From Candidatus Nitrosopumilus sp. (GTDB taxonomy: Archaea > Thermoproteota > Nitrososphaeria > Nitrososphaerales > Nitrosopumilaceae), in NCBI GenBank assembly GCA_022758935.1, contig JAEMQG010000055.1:1-6206 (forward strand): 6,206 nt of DNA, in the 5' to 3' direction. Under the pieces are notes generated by a model, which was given only the letters and a program-made list of their open reading frames with translations, was not told the origin of the DNA and ran no database searches. This document shows, piece by piece, positions 1-5,729 of the stretch (position 1 is the stretch's first letter; every line of letters starts with the position of its first letter). A program made the translations under genes and the position numbers.

Positions 1-181
1 ATTTTCCAAACAGGTCATACAAAACTCTTCTAACCATATTGATCCTTAAACCCGTCGAACTTGCAATTTCTTCATCCGTTGCATCTTCTGCCTTCAAAAG
101 AGATCTTGCCACTTTTAGATACTCTTCTCCCCCTATCATGGATGCAATTCTAACAAAAGGATCTTCGTATTTGTCTACCAA
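1..181 (-). CDS. tfe: Transcription factor TFE (TFIIE alpha homologue), N-terminal part
   Basis: This is the first 60 codons of the archaeal general transcription factor TFE alpha; the rest lies beyond the left edge. TFE helps TBP/TFB and RNA polymerase open promoters. The visible part matches its N-terminal winged helix: an opening segment DPFVRIASMIGGEEYLKV (about residues 7-24), then a recognition-helix region with DEEIASSTGL and NMVRRVLYDLF (about 36-58). The start is well constrained: the frame contains TAA and TAG immediately upstream of the TTG at 181-179, so that TTG is the only usual start available. Only weak Shine-Dalgarno-like sequence precedes it. It lies 26 nt downstream of trm56 on the same strand, so co-transcription is likely. 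I recall TFE beside trm56 in other archaea, which supports both calls. The zinc-ribbon half of the protein cannot be checked here. Confidence 0.9.
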   Translation of the reverse strand, partial: MVDKYEDPFVRIASMIGGEEYLKVARSLLKAEDATDEEIASSTGLRINMVRRVLYDLFGK

Positions 182-207
182 CTATTACCACTTCTAATTT
201 TCTATTA

Positions 208-738
208 TTAATTCCTTGTTTCATTTACTAGGACATTTTTACCTTTTCTTGTGGGTATGATTTTTCTTTTTGCCCCTGAAAAACTATTCCTAAATTGTTC
301 TCCTCTTTGAATTCGATCAAGAAGTATAGCTAAAGCACTAATCTCTGAATGGGGCTGATTCCCTATTCCTATATTATAGTCTGCAAGTTCATATATTTCT
401 CTAGGTACTTTTTCTGCACCTACAACAATTAACAAATTTTTCTCTTTTCCAAGCTGGTTTTCCACATCGTTGATACTTTCTCCATACATAGTAAGATGAA
501 CTATTTTGTATTCATCTTTTTTCTTTTTTATAATTGATTTCCAATTATCAATAAATTCAACAACAAAATTCCCACCCCATGTATTGTTGATTTTCTCTAT
601 AGTGTCTTTAATCTCGGGATTTACCTCAGTCATGAATATTTTGGTTGCACCAAAAGCTCTTGCAACTAGAGCTACGTGAGTAGTTACTCTATCATCTCTA
701 ACAAGCCGCTGTCCAATTCTTATAACTTCAATTACCAA
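208..738 (-). CDS. trm56: tRNA (cytidine(56)-2'-O)-methyltransferase Trm56
   Basis: This is the archaeal SPOUT-family enzyme that 2'-O-methylates C56 in the T-loop of tRNAs using S-adenosylmethionine; it is cytosolic. Family-typical segments are visible in order: [20 protein letters not shown] with ARAFGA close to the N-terminus, HLTMYGESI in the middle, and the C-terminal trefoil-knot SAM-binding region [20 protein letters not shown] followed by [19 protein letters not shown] chose the TTG at 738-736 (176 aa, first residues MVIEVIRIG), because Trm56 proteins normally begin just before the IRIGQR-type strand. An AGGAG motif lies 13 nt upstream, inside the end of hflX. The frame stays open back to a TTG at 780, but the extra 14 residues look like read-through of the hflX 3' end. 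A TTG at 750 is only 1 nt from AGGAG, too close to use it. The gene overlaps hflX by 11 nt, suggesting translational coupling. Confidence 0.93.
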   Translation of the reverse strand: MVIEVIRIGQRLVRDDRVTTHVALVARAFGATKIFMTEVNPEIKDTIEKINNTWGGNFVVEFIDNWKSIIKKKKDEYKIVHLTMYGESINDVENQLGKEKNLLIVVGAEKVPREIYELADYNIGIGNQPHSEISALAILLDRIQRGEQFRNSFSGAKRKIIPTRKGKNVLVNETRN

Positions 739-1849
739 AACTATTGTCAAACTCCTTTGGAATATCTTTTTTGAATTCAAATGATTTTTGACTTTGAATA
801 TTATCTTTGATCATATTTTTTAATTCATCAATATTATGTCCAGTTTTAGCTGATACTGCAATTCGTTTTTTACTGTCTTTTAAATTAAGAATCTCTATTT
901 TTTCTTCAATTTGATCATTTGTCAACAAATCTGATTTATTTAAAGCAAAAATTATCCTATCCATTTCAACTCTCAATTCACCCAAAGTACGCATACAACT
1001 TGCAAATTTTTTTTTTAAATCAAATAAAGAGTCACTAATATCAACTACAACTATTATGATGTCTGTGTGTACTAATTCCTCTAATGTAGATTTGAATGCC
1101 TCAATCATATATGCAGGCAATTTACTGATAAATCCAACTGTATCTGCAATCAAAAATGGTTCTTGATTAATAGAAAATCTTCTCGTAGTTGTAGATAGTG
1201 TTGTGAACAGACTTTTACTTTGTTCTCGAGACTCCCCTGTAATTTTATTAAACAATGTAGTTTTTCCAGATGAGGTATACCCTGCAAGAGATATAGTTTT
1301 GAATCCAATTCTTTTTCTACCTTGACGATGAAGCTCTCTCTGTTTCCCAGCTTTTTCAAGTTTTAATTTTACAGATTGCATTCTATGTTTTATATCGTTA
1401 TAGTAAACATCAATCTCAAATTTTCCTATTCCCATAAATCCTGGTTGTTCTCCCATGTTGGAAAGTCTGACTTTTTCTTTAGCCCGAACCATTTCATATC
1501 GTAATTGGGCTAATTTCACTTGTAATTTAGATTCAGCACTAGAAGCTCTACTTTCAAAAATTTCAAGAATTAATGCCTCTCTATCTAAAATCTCTCTATG
1601 TAGTGCAGATGCCAAGTTATAATTTTGCCTTGGCTTTAGTATTTCATCAAAAATAATAACATCTGGTTTTAATTTGTCTACACTCTCTTGTAATTTCTCT
1701 AAAACTCCACCACTAATCCCATACTTTGGTTTATTTAGAAAATGCTGTTTTATTACATGTATGACTTGTATTCCTGCAGCATCACATAACCCAATAGCTT
1801 CAGTTACCGCATCTTCTTTATCATATGTAATTAAAATTGCAGAGTTCAT
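728..1849 (-). CDS. hflX: GTPase HflX
   Basis: HflX is a translation-associated GTPase. In bacteria it binds 50S subunits and splits stalled ribosomes; archaeal homologues bind large subunits in vitro, with a less clear role. The 373-residue product has the HflX N-terminal domain (about 1-95), a long helical linker rich in K/R/E/L including [15 protein letters not shown] and AQLRYEM (about 95-180), and the G domain (about 182-350). G motifs with residue numbers from the ATG: P-loop GYTSSGKT (190-197), G2 threonines in [12 protein letters not shown]3 DTVGF (236-240), G4 NKSD (304-307), G5 SAK (333-335). The residue after DTVG is Phe rather than a catalytic Gln, as is normal for HflX. I prefer the ATG at 1849 because the product then opens with a beta-strand (SAILITYD); a TTG at 1879 would add 10 residues. 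It sits 31 nt after the methyltransferase gene and overlaps trm56. Confidence 0.92.
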   Translation of the reverse strand: MNSAILITYDKEDAVTEAIGLCDAAGIQVIHVIKQHFLNKPKYGISGGVLEKLQESVDKLKPDVIIFDEILKPRQNYNLASALHREILDREALILEIFESRASSAESKLQVKLAQLRYEMVRAKEKVRLSNMGEQPGFMGIGKFEIDVYYNDIKHRMQSVKLKLEKAGKQRELHRQGRKRIGFKTISLAGYTSSGKTTLFNKITGESREQSKSLFTTLSTTTRRFSINQEPFLIADTVGFISKLPAYMIEAFKSTLEELVHTDIIIVVVDISDSLFDLKKKFASCMRTLGELRVEMDRIIFALNKSDLLTNDQIEEKIEILNLKDSKKRIAVSAKTGHNIDELKNMIKDNIQSQKSFEFKKDIPKEFDNSFGN

Positions 1850-1880
1850 TTTATCTATCTGTTTCCAAGTATTACTCAAG

Positions 1881-2498
1881 TTAAAGCTTCACTAATTTTT
1901 TCATTACAAAAAAAAGAGCCTTTGGTAACGGTTGAAGCGTTCCATAATAAACTGTATTTTTAATTTTTTCAATATCGAAATCATTTTTAAAATAATCTGA
2001 TATTTCATCTCTGTTAAATTTATGAGGTCCTTTATCATCGGGAAGATTTTTTTCTTCCTTGCTCATACATTTTAAAAAAAACATTCCATTTTTCTTTAAA
2101 ACTCGCTTTGTTTGGCTGAGATATGTTATTCTTTCTACATCCGAAAGAACATGAAAACACCCTCTATCCAATATGTAATCAAAAGAATCATCTTCAAATT
2201 TTGAATCTAGAATATCATCTATTATAAAATTCACTTTATTTGAAAGCAATTTTGCTTTTTCAATAGCAGCAGGTGATAAATCAGAACCAGTCACATTAAA
2301 TCCTCTTTTTGCCAATTCTATTGCTTGGGTCCCTGGACCTGTTCCAAGATCCAGGAATTCTCCTTTTTTCAAGAATTGAATCTCTTCAACTAAATCTAAA
2401 TCAAGATTTTTTTCATACCATGGCATAGATTCTACTTTATTCTGCTTATAGTATGTGTCCCAATCTGGAAACTCTTTTTTATTATTCATCACTGTCAT
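1881..2498 (-). CDS. Class I SAM-dependent methyltransferase, substrate unknown
   Basis: This 205-residue protein has the Rossmann-fold methyltransferase signature. Motif I is [16 protein letters not shown] (about 48-63), followed by a strand ending at acidic Asp73 in [13 protein letters not shown], which is expected to bind the SAM ribose. Motif III is IIDDIL (about 92-97), and the motif IV region is [13 protein letters not shown] (about 106-118). The N-terminus [10 protein letters not shown]...[13 protein letters not shown] and the D-R-G-C-F-H motif resemble the broad TPMT/TehB/UbiE-like small-molecule methyltransferases, but the substrate cannot be read from sequence. Starts ATG 2498 and ATG 2489 are both possible; I took the longer. 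It follows the PhoU-like gene by 28 nt and precedes hflX, so it is probably within the same transcript. No convincing promoter lies in the short upstream gap. Confidence 0.85.
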   Translation of the reverse strand: MTVMNNKKEFPDWDTYYKQNKVESMPWYEKNLDLDLVEEIQFLKKGEFLDLGTGPGTQAIELAKRGFNVTGSDLSPAAIEKAKLLSNKVNFIIDDILDSKFEDDSFDYILDRGCFHVLSDVERITYLSQTKRVLKKNGMFFLKCMSKEEKNLPDDKGPHKFNRDEISDYFKNDFDIEKIKNTVYYGTLQPLPKALFFVMKKLVKL

Positions 2499-2526
2499 GA
2501 TAAGATTATGCCAACTTTACTTGTAA

Positions 2527-3570
2527 TCATACTATCTTTTTTAATGATTTTTCTATATTCATATTAAGAACAATTTCTGCAATATCGCTGGCATACTCTG
2601 AAATTCTCCTTATATTTTCAGTCATTCTCCTAATTCTATAGATTTCTTCTTCATCTTTGAGCAGTTTAGATACATCCCTTACTTTTTTTTCATATTTTGC
2701 AATTTCATTTGTTTTCTCAATTGTTTTTTCAGCATGTGCATAATCTTCTTTGAATAACGCCAAACATGCATCATCTAAAACAGCCAAAGAAAACTCGTTC
2801 ATCTCCTCAATTTTTTCTACTATTTCTTTCTTTATTGGTTTTCTAAATTCCAAAATATCATTTGCAATTAATGCTGCATGATCCCCCGTTCTTTCAATAT
2901 TTTTTACAACTAATCTGTATCCAAGACAATCTCTAGCATTTTTAAAACCCATTTCTTTTAACATATGTTCATTTTGAATTGCAATTTTTAATTGACGAAT
3001 AATATAAAACCCAAATCTATCTACCTCGTCATCTGTATTAATTACTTCTTGTGCAATATCAAAATTATTTTCTTTCATTGCTAAAATTGCATCACTTGAC
3101 ATTGATTTAGCAAGATGAATCATTCGCTTGAATGCGCCATCAATAGAAAGTTCAAGCAGATTTACAAGAACCTGAACTGTAATTCCTCCACTGGAATCTG
3201 AAATGATTTCAGATCCCATTAACATTCTTTTGACAGCTTCTTTTATTGTATTTCTTTGGATGGGACTTAATCTGCCCATTTTTGGTTTAACATTGATTGT
3301 TTTGTACCCTAAAAAATACAGGGAAATTAATTTTCTTACTATTGATGATGTTTCATCACCATCTATCTCAATTGTAGCATCTTCTTTCTTTTGAAATTTT
3401 CTTTCAAATTTTGGTGGGTAAATTTCTAATGTTGATGAATCTTTTCTTACCATTTTAATCTGGTCTCCTTGTTTTAGCCCAAGTTCCATAATCCACTGCT
3501 TAGGAAGGGAGACTGTGTATGATGAATTGCCTGTAAACTGAATTTTTCTTATTTCCTCTCTTTTTTCCAT
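2527..3570 (-). CDS. AbrB-PhoU phosphate uptake regulator-like protein
   Basis: This 347-residue protein has an N-terminal SpoVT/AbrB-like swapped-hairpin domain (about 8-52: FTGNSSYTVSLPKQWIMEL, then GLKQGDQIKMV) followed by two PhoU helical repeats (about 140-245 and 255-340). PhoU hallmark motifs are present: NTDDEVDR (178-185) and ERTGDHA (226-232) in the first repeat, RRISEYASDIAEI (321-333) in the second. In PhoU proteins these acidic residues bind metal clusters. PhoU relatives regulate phosphate transport and signalling; the AbrB domain suggests this archaeal version also contacts DNA, though that is inference. The ATG at 3570 lies 26-27 nt from a clear TATA box, so the transcript is probably leaderless. 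It is the first gene of the minus-strand cluster. No phosphate transporter is visible in the window, so the target is unknown. Confidence 0.88.
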   Translation of the reverse strand: MEKREEIRKIQFTGNSSYTVSLPKQWIMELGLKQGDQIKMVRKDSSTLEIYPPKFERKFQKKEDATIEIDGDETSSIVRKLISLYFLGYKTINVKPKMGRLSPIQRNTIKEAVKRMLMGSEIISDSSGGITVQVLVNLLELSIDGAFKRMIHLAKSMSSDAILAMKENNFDIAQEVINTDDEVDRFGFYIIRQLKIAIQNEHMLKEMGFKNARDCLGYRLVVKNIERTGDHAALIANDILEFRKPIKKEIVEKIEEMNEFSLAVLDDACLALFKEDYAHAEKTIEKTNEIAKYEKKVRDVSKLLKDEEEIYRIRRMTENIRRISEYASDIAEIVLNMNIEKSLKKIV

Positions 3571-3590
3571 AAACTACCTAAAAAAATCAG

Positions 3591-3602
3591 GTCTATATAG
3601 TT
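3591..3602 (-). promoter_or_regulatory. TATA box for the AbrB-PhoU gene
   Basis: On the minus strand the sequence reads AACTATATAGAC, with its TATA core (3593-3600) centred about 26.5 nt upstream of the ATG at 3570. This is the usual archaeal distance from TATA box to transcription start, so transcription would begin at or very near the start codon and give a leaderless mRNA. A purine-rich GAACTAAA stretch overlapping the box upstream could act as BRE. Prediction from sequence only. Confidence 0.7.
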
Positions 3603-3631
3603 TAGTTCTAGTTATACATACTAGCATTGAA

Positions 3632-3642
3632 CTAATATTTAG
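3632..3642 (+). promoter_or_regulatory. Probable TATA box for the PUA-NAC transcript
   Basis: The plus strand reads CTAATATTTAG, with the AT core (3633-3640) centred about 25.5 nt upstream of the ATG at 3662. Spacing fits a leaderless transcript starting at that ATG. The core is less canonical than the opposite-strand box, so this is moderately supported. It lies about 40 nt from the divergent TATA box, so the two preinitiation complexes could interfere. Confidence 0.5.
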
Positions 3643-3661
3643 AAAAATTCACATCGTGCAC

Positions 3662-4135
3662 ATGAATCAAGTTGAAAAGTTAAGACTTACACTTGATGCA
3701 TTATTTGGAAACGGTGTTTCAAAGCATTTGCCTAAAGATATCGAAATCATTTTTTCAAGAAAAACAGGTAGAATTAGAACTGTTACCTATCAAGGAAAAT
3801 TATTATGTACTCTGAGAATTGACGGAGGTCTTGCCATTAGTCCTTATTTCGCCCAAATTTTATTGAAAAGTAAAAAATTCAAAGAAAACTGTCTAGAGAT
3901 CAATGATGCTGCTGCACCATTTATTGAAGAAGGAAAATCTGTATTCTGTAAACATGTTGTATGGTGTGGAAAAAACATACGAATTGCATCCGATACTCCA
4001 ATACTATATAAGGATAAAGTTATTGCAGTAGGAAAAGCAGTCTTGTCTTCTGAAATGATTCCTGACTTTAATAGAGGAATGGCCATTAGAGTTAGAGATA
4101 GTATAAAAAGTCGTAGTGGAGAAATATCTTCATGA
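3662..4135 (+). CDS. PUA-domain RNA-binding protein
   Basis: A 157-residue protein ending in a PUA domain (about 77-146), recognisable by the segments LEINDAAAPFIEEGKSVFCK, then IRIASDTPILYKDKVIAVGKA. This is the fold that binds structured RNA in pseudouridine synthases, archaeosine transglycosylases and some translation factors. The N-terminal part (about 1-75) has no catalytic motif that I recognise, so it is most likely a stand-alone pre-PUA plus PUA protein related to the archaeal/eukaryotic MCT-1-like or Tma20-like group; that placement is inference. I chose ATG 3662 because it lies at the expected distance from the TATA-like box; a GTG at 3656 would add two residues. Its stop codon overlaps the NAC start (ATGA), and I recall PUA-NAC gene pairing from other archaea, implying a shared role at the ribosome. 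Confidence 0.85.
   Translation: MNQVEKLRLTLDALFGNGVSKHLPKDIEIIFSRKTGRIRTVTYQGKLLCTLRIDGGLAISPYFAQILLKSKKFKENCLEINDAAAPFIEEGKSVFCKHVVWCGKNIRIASDTPILYKDKVIAVGKAVLSSEMIPDFNRGMAIRVRDSIKSRSGEISS
4118..4121 (+). promoter_or_regulatory. Internal ribosome binding site for NAC
   Basis: A GGAG motif within the 3' end of the PUA gene lies 10 nt before the ATG at 4132. Unlike the leaderless first gene, the second cistron has a Shine-Dalgarno-like site plus an ATGA overlap, fitting re-initiation or coupled translation. Confidence 0.5.
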
Positions 4136-4473
4136 TGCGTGGCGGTAATCGCGAAATGCGAAGAATGATGGATAAGATGGGACTTGATATGAAAGAGATC
4201 CCTAATGTCCAAGAAGTAATTATCAAAACCGACAAAAAAGAGATCATTGTCACAAAGCCATCAGTTACAGAAATGAAAGCAAAAGATAATTCCATTTTTA
4301 CAGTTACCGCAGACAGCTATGAAGAAAGAGAACTTGCGATTCCAATATTTTCTAATGAGGATATACAGCTAGTTAGTCAACAAGCTGGAGTTGATGAAGA
4401 GAAAGCCAAAAATGCACTACAAGAAGCAAAAGGCGATCTAGCAAGAGCAATTTTACTATTAACTAGTGGATAA
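4132..4473 (+). CDS. nac: Nascent polypeptide-associated complex protein (archaeal NAC)
   Basis: Archaeal NAC is a homodimeric ribosome-associated chaperone that contacts emerging nascent chains; it corresponds to the eukaryotic alpha subunit. The 113-residue product shows the expected order: a basic Met/Arg-rich N-terminal segment (RGGNREMRRMMDKMGL, 3-18), a NAC beta-barrel domain (about 22-66, with VQEVIIKTDKKEIIVTKPSV and IFTVTADSYEE), and a C-terminal UBA domain (about 74-111, FSNEDIQLVSQQAGVDEEKA then AKGDLARAILLL). Length is typical for archaeal NAC. The start is one of two tandem ATGs (4132 and 4135); the first overlaps the PUA stop as ATGA. It is co-transcribed with the PUA gene. The stop codon lies inside a perfect 16-bp palindrome. 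Confidence 0.95.
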   Translation: MMRGGNREMRRMMDKMGLDMKEIPNVQEVIIKTDKKEIIVTKPSVTEMKAKDNSIFTVTADSYEERELAIPIFSNEDIQLVSQQAGVDEEKAKNALQEAKGDLARAILLLTSG

Positions 4474-4483
4474 AATTTTATCC
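4468..4483. repeat. Perfect 16-bp palindrome across the NAC stop codon
   Basis: GGATAAAATTTTATCC is a perfect inverted repeat with 8-nt arms and no loop, containing the NAC stop TAA (4471-4473). It is followed by a T-rich stretch (TTATTTATG), so it may contribute to 3' end formation of the PUA-NAC transcript, although archaeal termination depends mainly on T-tracts rather than hairpins. As a zero-loop palindrome it is better suited to dimeric protein binding than to a tight RNA hairpin. Function unproven. Confidence 0.5.
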
Positions 4484-4514
4484 TTATTTATGCCTAAAAT
4501 AGATTCAAACTAAT

Positions 4515-4535
4515 GATTTAAGTAATGGATTTAAA
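4515..4535 (+). promoter_or_regulatory. Candidate TATA boxes for the coiled-coil ATPase-like gene
   Basis: Two TATA-like cores occur in tandem: GATTTAAG (4515-4522) and ATTTAAA (4529-4535). The first is centred about 31 nt before ATG 4550, giving a short leader or a start just ahead of it. The second is centred about 27 nt before the in-frame ATG 4559. They therefore favour different initiation codons. One of them probably drives an independent transcript after NAC. Confidence 0.45.
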
Positions 4536-4549
4536 GAAATTTTAACATT

Positions 4550-4885
4550 ATGAGCAGCATGGCTGAATCTAAAGTCACAGGAATTATTCAATCTCTAAAT
4601 GGATTAGAAGATGACCTTGATTCACTTAATAGCAAAATTGCAGATATGAAAAAACAACTATCCGTAAAGGCAATAACTGAAATTGACAAACTTTTAGAAA
4701 AAGCAAGAGAGATAGCTACAAAAGAAGCTCAAGAGATCATAAACTTATCTAAAGAAAAAGCAACTAGAGAATCTACAAAAATAACTAAGGATGGTGAAGC
4801 AAAACTATCTGAAATTCAATCCAATATTGATGCTCATTTTGATGAAGCAGTGAAGCATGTCGTGTCAACAGTTTTGAAGACATAA
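4550..4885 (+). CDS. Coiled-coil protein, probable A-type ATP synthase subunit H
   Basis: A 111-residue, proline-free, almost wholly helical protein. The N-terminal third (VTGIIQSLNGLEDDLDSLNSK) and central part (ITEIDKLLEKAREIATKEAQ, then ATRESTKITKDGEAKL) have the Lys/Glu/Ala heptad character of an extended coiled coil. The C-terminus (HFDEAVKHVVSTVLKT) ends with the V-x-x-V-L pattern I associate with AhaH, the H/G-type subunit that pairs with subunit E in the peripheral stalk of archaeal A-type ATP synthases. Length is close to AhaH (about 100-110 residues). Coiled coils converge easily, so the identity is tentative; a generic coiled-coil protein remains possible. ATG 4550 and ATG 4559 are both usable starts. 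No other ATPase subunit gene is visible in the window. Confidence 0.6.
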   Translation: MSSMAESKVTGIIQSLNGLEDDLDSLNSKIADMKKQLSVKAITEIDKLLEKAREIATKEAQEIINLSKEKATRESTKITKDGEAKLSEIQSNIDAHFDEAVKHVVSTVLKT

Positions 4886-4888
4886 ACC

Positions 4889-4900
4889 TATATCATATAT
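4889..4900 (+). promoter_or_regulatory. TATA-like box upstream of the RNase H-like gene
   Basis: TATATCATATAT lies just after the stop of the coiled-coil gene. The first half is 22-24 nt upstream of an ATG at 4913, so it would drive a leaderless transcript beginning there rather than at the TTG 5001 start. A second TATA-like stretch, CTATAAATTTT (4973-4983), precedes TTG 5001 by about 23 nt but overlaps sequence that looks coding. Confidence 0.45.
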
Positions 4901-5000
4901 TTTACATACCTAATGTATCGATCCATTACTTGGCACTCGTATTGGAATTGCAACTACGTATGGTAAACCGTACTATAAATTTTCAAATTCACTAAAGACT

Positions 5001-5567
5001 TTGAATTTATCTTTTGATTCCATACTTCCTAAAGACATTCAAAATTATAGTGGTCATTTGGTTTTAACAACAAGACAAGAAACTCCTACTGTATGTGAAA
5101 AACCTATCTTACATGAGGATATTTTAGATCAACATCCAACCGTTATCAGAGGTTTGATTATTCAAAAACTCGATCTGGGTTATAATCAGGATCTAATTGT
5201 GGGGGTAGATCCTGGAAAAAGAGTAGGTCTGTCTATATTTTATTTTGGACGTGAAATTGAAAATTCTTTTTATTATTCTGTTGAAGAAATAGTATTACAT
5301 ATTATCCAGGTTTTAAGTGGTTTGAGAGCTAAACATAAGATCGTCAAAATTGGAGATGGAAATATGAGTATGGCAAAAGAAATAGGTACAACGCTAAATC
5401 TAAAATTTTGTTCTTATTTTGAGTTGGAATTTGTTGATGAACGAAAAACTACTTTCAAAATTAAAAATTTCAATCAGAGGGGAAAACGTGATATGCTTTC
5501 AGCAAAATATATCTCACAACGAGAAGGACATCGTCATTCTATTTTACCGCTTTCAATAACTGGCTAA
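5001..5567 (+). CDS. Uncharacterised protein with RuvC/YqgF-like RNase H-fold signatures
   Basis: I do not recognise this family. Numbering from TTG 5001 (188 aa), it contains IVGVDPGKRVGLSIFY (66-81), which resembles the first strand of RuvC/YqgF RNase H-fold proteins with its Asp-Pro-Gly. Later it has FVDERKTT (144-151), similar to the YqgF D-E-R-x-T-T motif, and a helix RDMLSAKYI (163-171) whose Asp164 could be the third acidic residue. A resolvase-like nuclease or a catalytically altered relative is plausible but inferred. The N-terminal 60 residues (FDSILPKDIQNY, LVLTTRQETP) look like part of a separate alpha/beta domain. The start is uncertain: the frame stays open upstream to 4914 and that extension looks coding (DPLLGTRIGIATTYGKPYY), yet it holds no ATG, GTG or TTG. 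An ATG at 4913 is one base out of frame. Confidence 0.75.
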   Translation: MNLSFDSILPKDIQNYSGHLVLTTRQETPTVCEKPILHEDILDQHPTVIRGLIIQKLDLGYNQDLIVGVDPGKRVGLSIFYFGREIENSFYYSVEEIVLHIIQVLSGLRAKHKIVKIGDGNMSMAKEIGTTLNLKFCSYFELEFVDERKTTFKIKNFNQRGKRDMLSAKYISQREGHRHSILPLSITG

Positions 5568-5583
5568 CTTTTTCAAATTTTTA
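5568..5583 (+). terminator. T-rich termination region after the RNase H-like gene
   Basis: Two T5 runs (5569-5573 and 5578-5582) follow the stop codon directly. Archaeal RNA polymerase terminates at such T-tracts without needing a hairpin, so this is a plausible 3' end. No stem-loop precedes it. Confidence 0.4.
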
Positions 5584-5591
5584 TTAATTCT

Positions 5592-5605
5592 AATTTGTAC
5601 AAATT
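5592..5605. repeat. Perfect 14-bp palindrome
   Basis: AATTTGTACAAATT is a perfect inverted repeat (7-nt arms, no spacer), flanked by further AATT tetramers at 5586-5589 and 5607-5610. It lies just beyond the T-rich 3' end of the RNase H-like gene. It could be an operator for a dimeric regulator; in such AT-rich DNA some palindromes of this size arise by chance. Confidence 0.45.
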
Positions 5606-5729
5606 CAATTAATCTTAAGGCCCTGTGATGAGATGACTCCCCATTTTCTTTAACCTTGATAAAATGTTATACGATCTAAAATCATATTTTGATTGTTACT
5701 ATTTTTTAAAAATTAATAATTAAACAATT

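Noticed and set aside
1150..1359. Alternative 69-codon minus-strand frame inside hflX
   Set aside because: It lies in another frame of a gene with complete G-domain motifs and has no family resemblance.
1674..1895. Plus-strand open frame opposite the hflX 5' end
   Set aside because: Antisense shadow of hflX with no promoter or recognisable domain.
1881..2498. Methyltransferase as a tellurite-resistance TehB
   Set aside because: The general fold fits, but nothing beyond shared SAM motifs supports tellurite specificity, so the substrate is left open.
3203..3394. Plus-strand hydrophobic open frame opposite the PhoU-like gene
   Set aside because: Antisense to a conserved domain; the membrane-like character is the complement of Lys/Glu-rich codons.
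3844..4295. Minus-strand frames opposite the PUA and NAC genes
   Set aside because: Both are antisense to well-supported genes; their hydrophobic stretches are a by-product of the reversed codons.
5621..5700. GTGATGA near 5625 as the C box of a C/D-box guide RNA
   Set aside because: No CTGA D box lies within the 50-70 nt expected for an archaeal C/D RNA; the only CTGATGA (5791-5797) is about 165 nt away.
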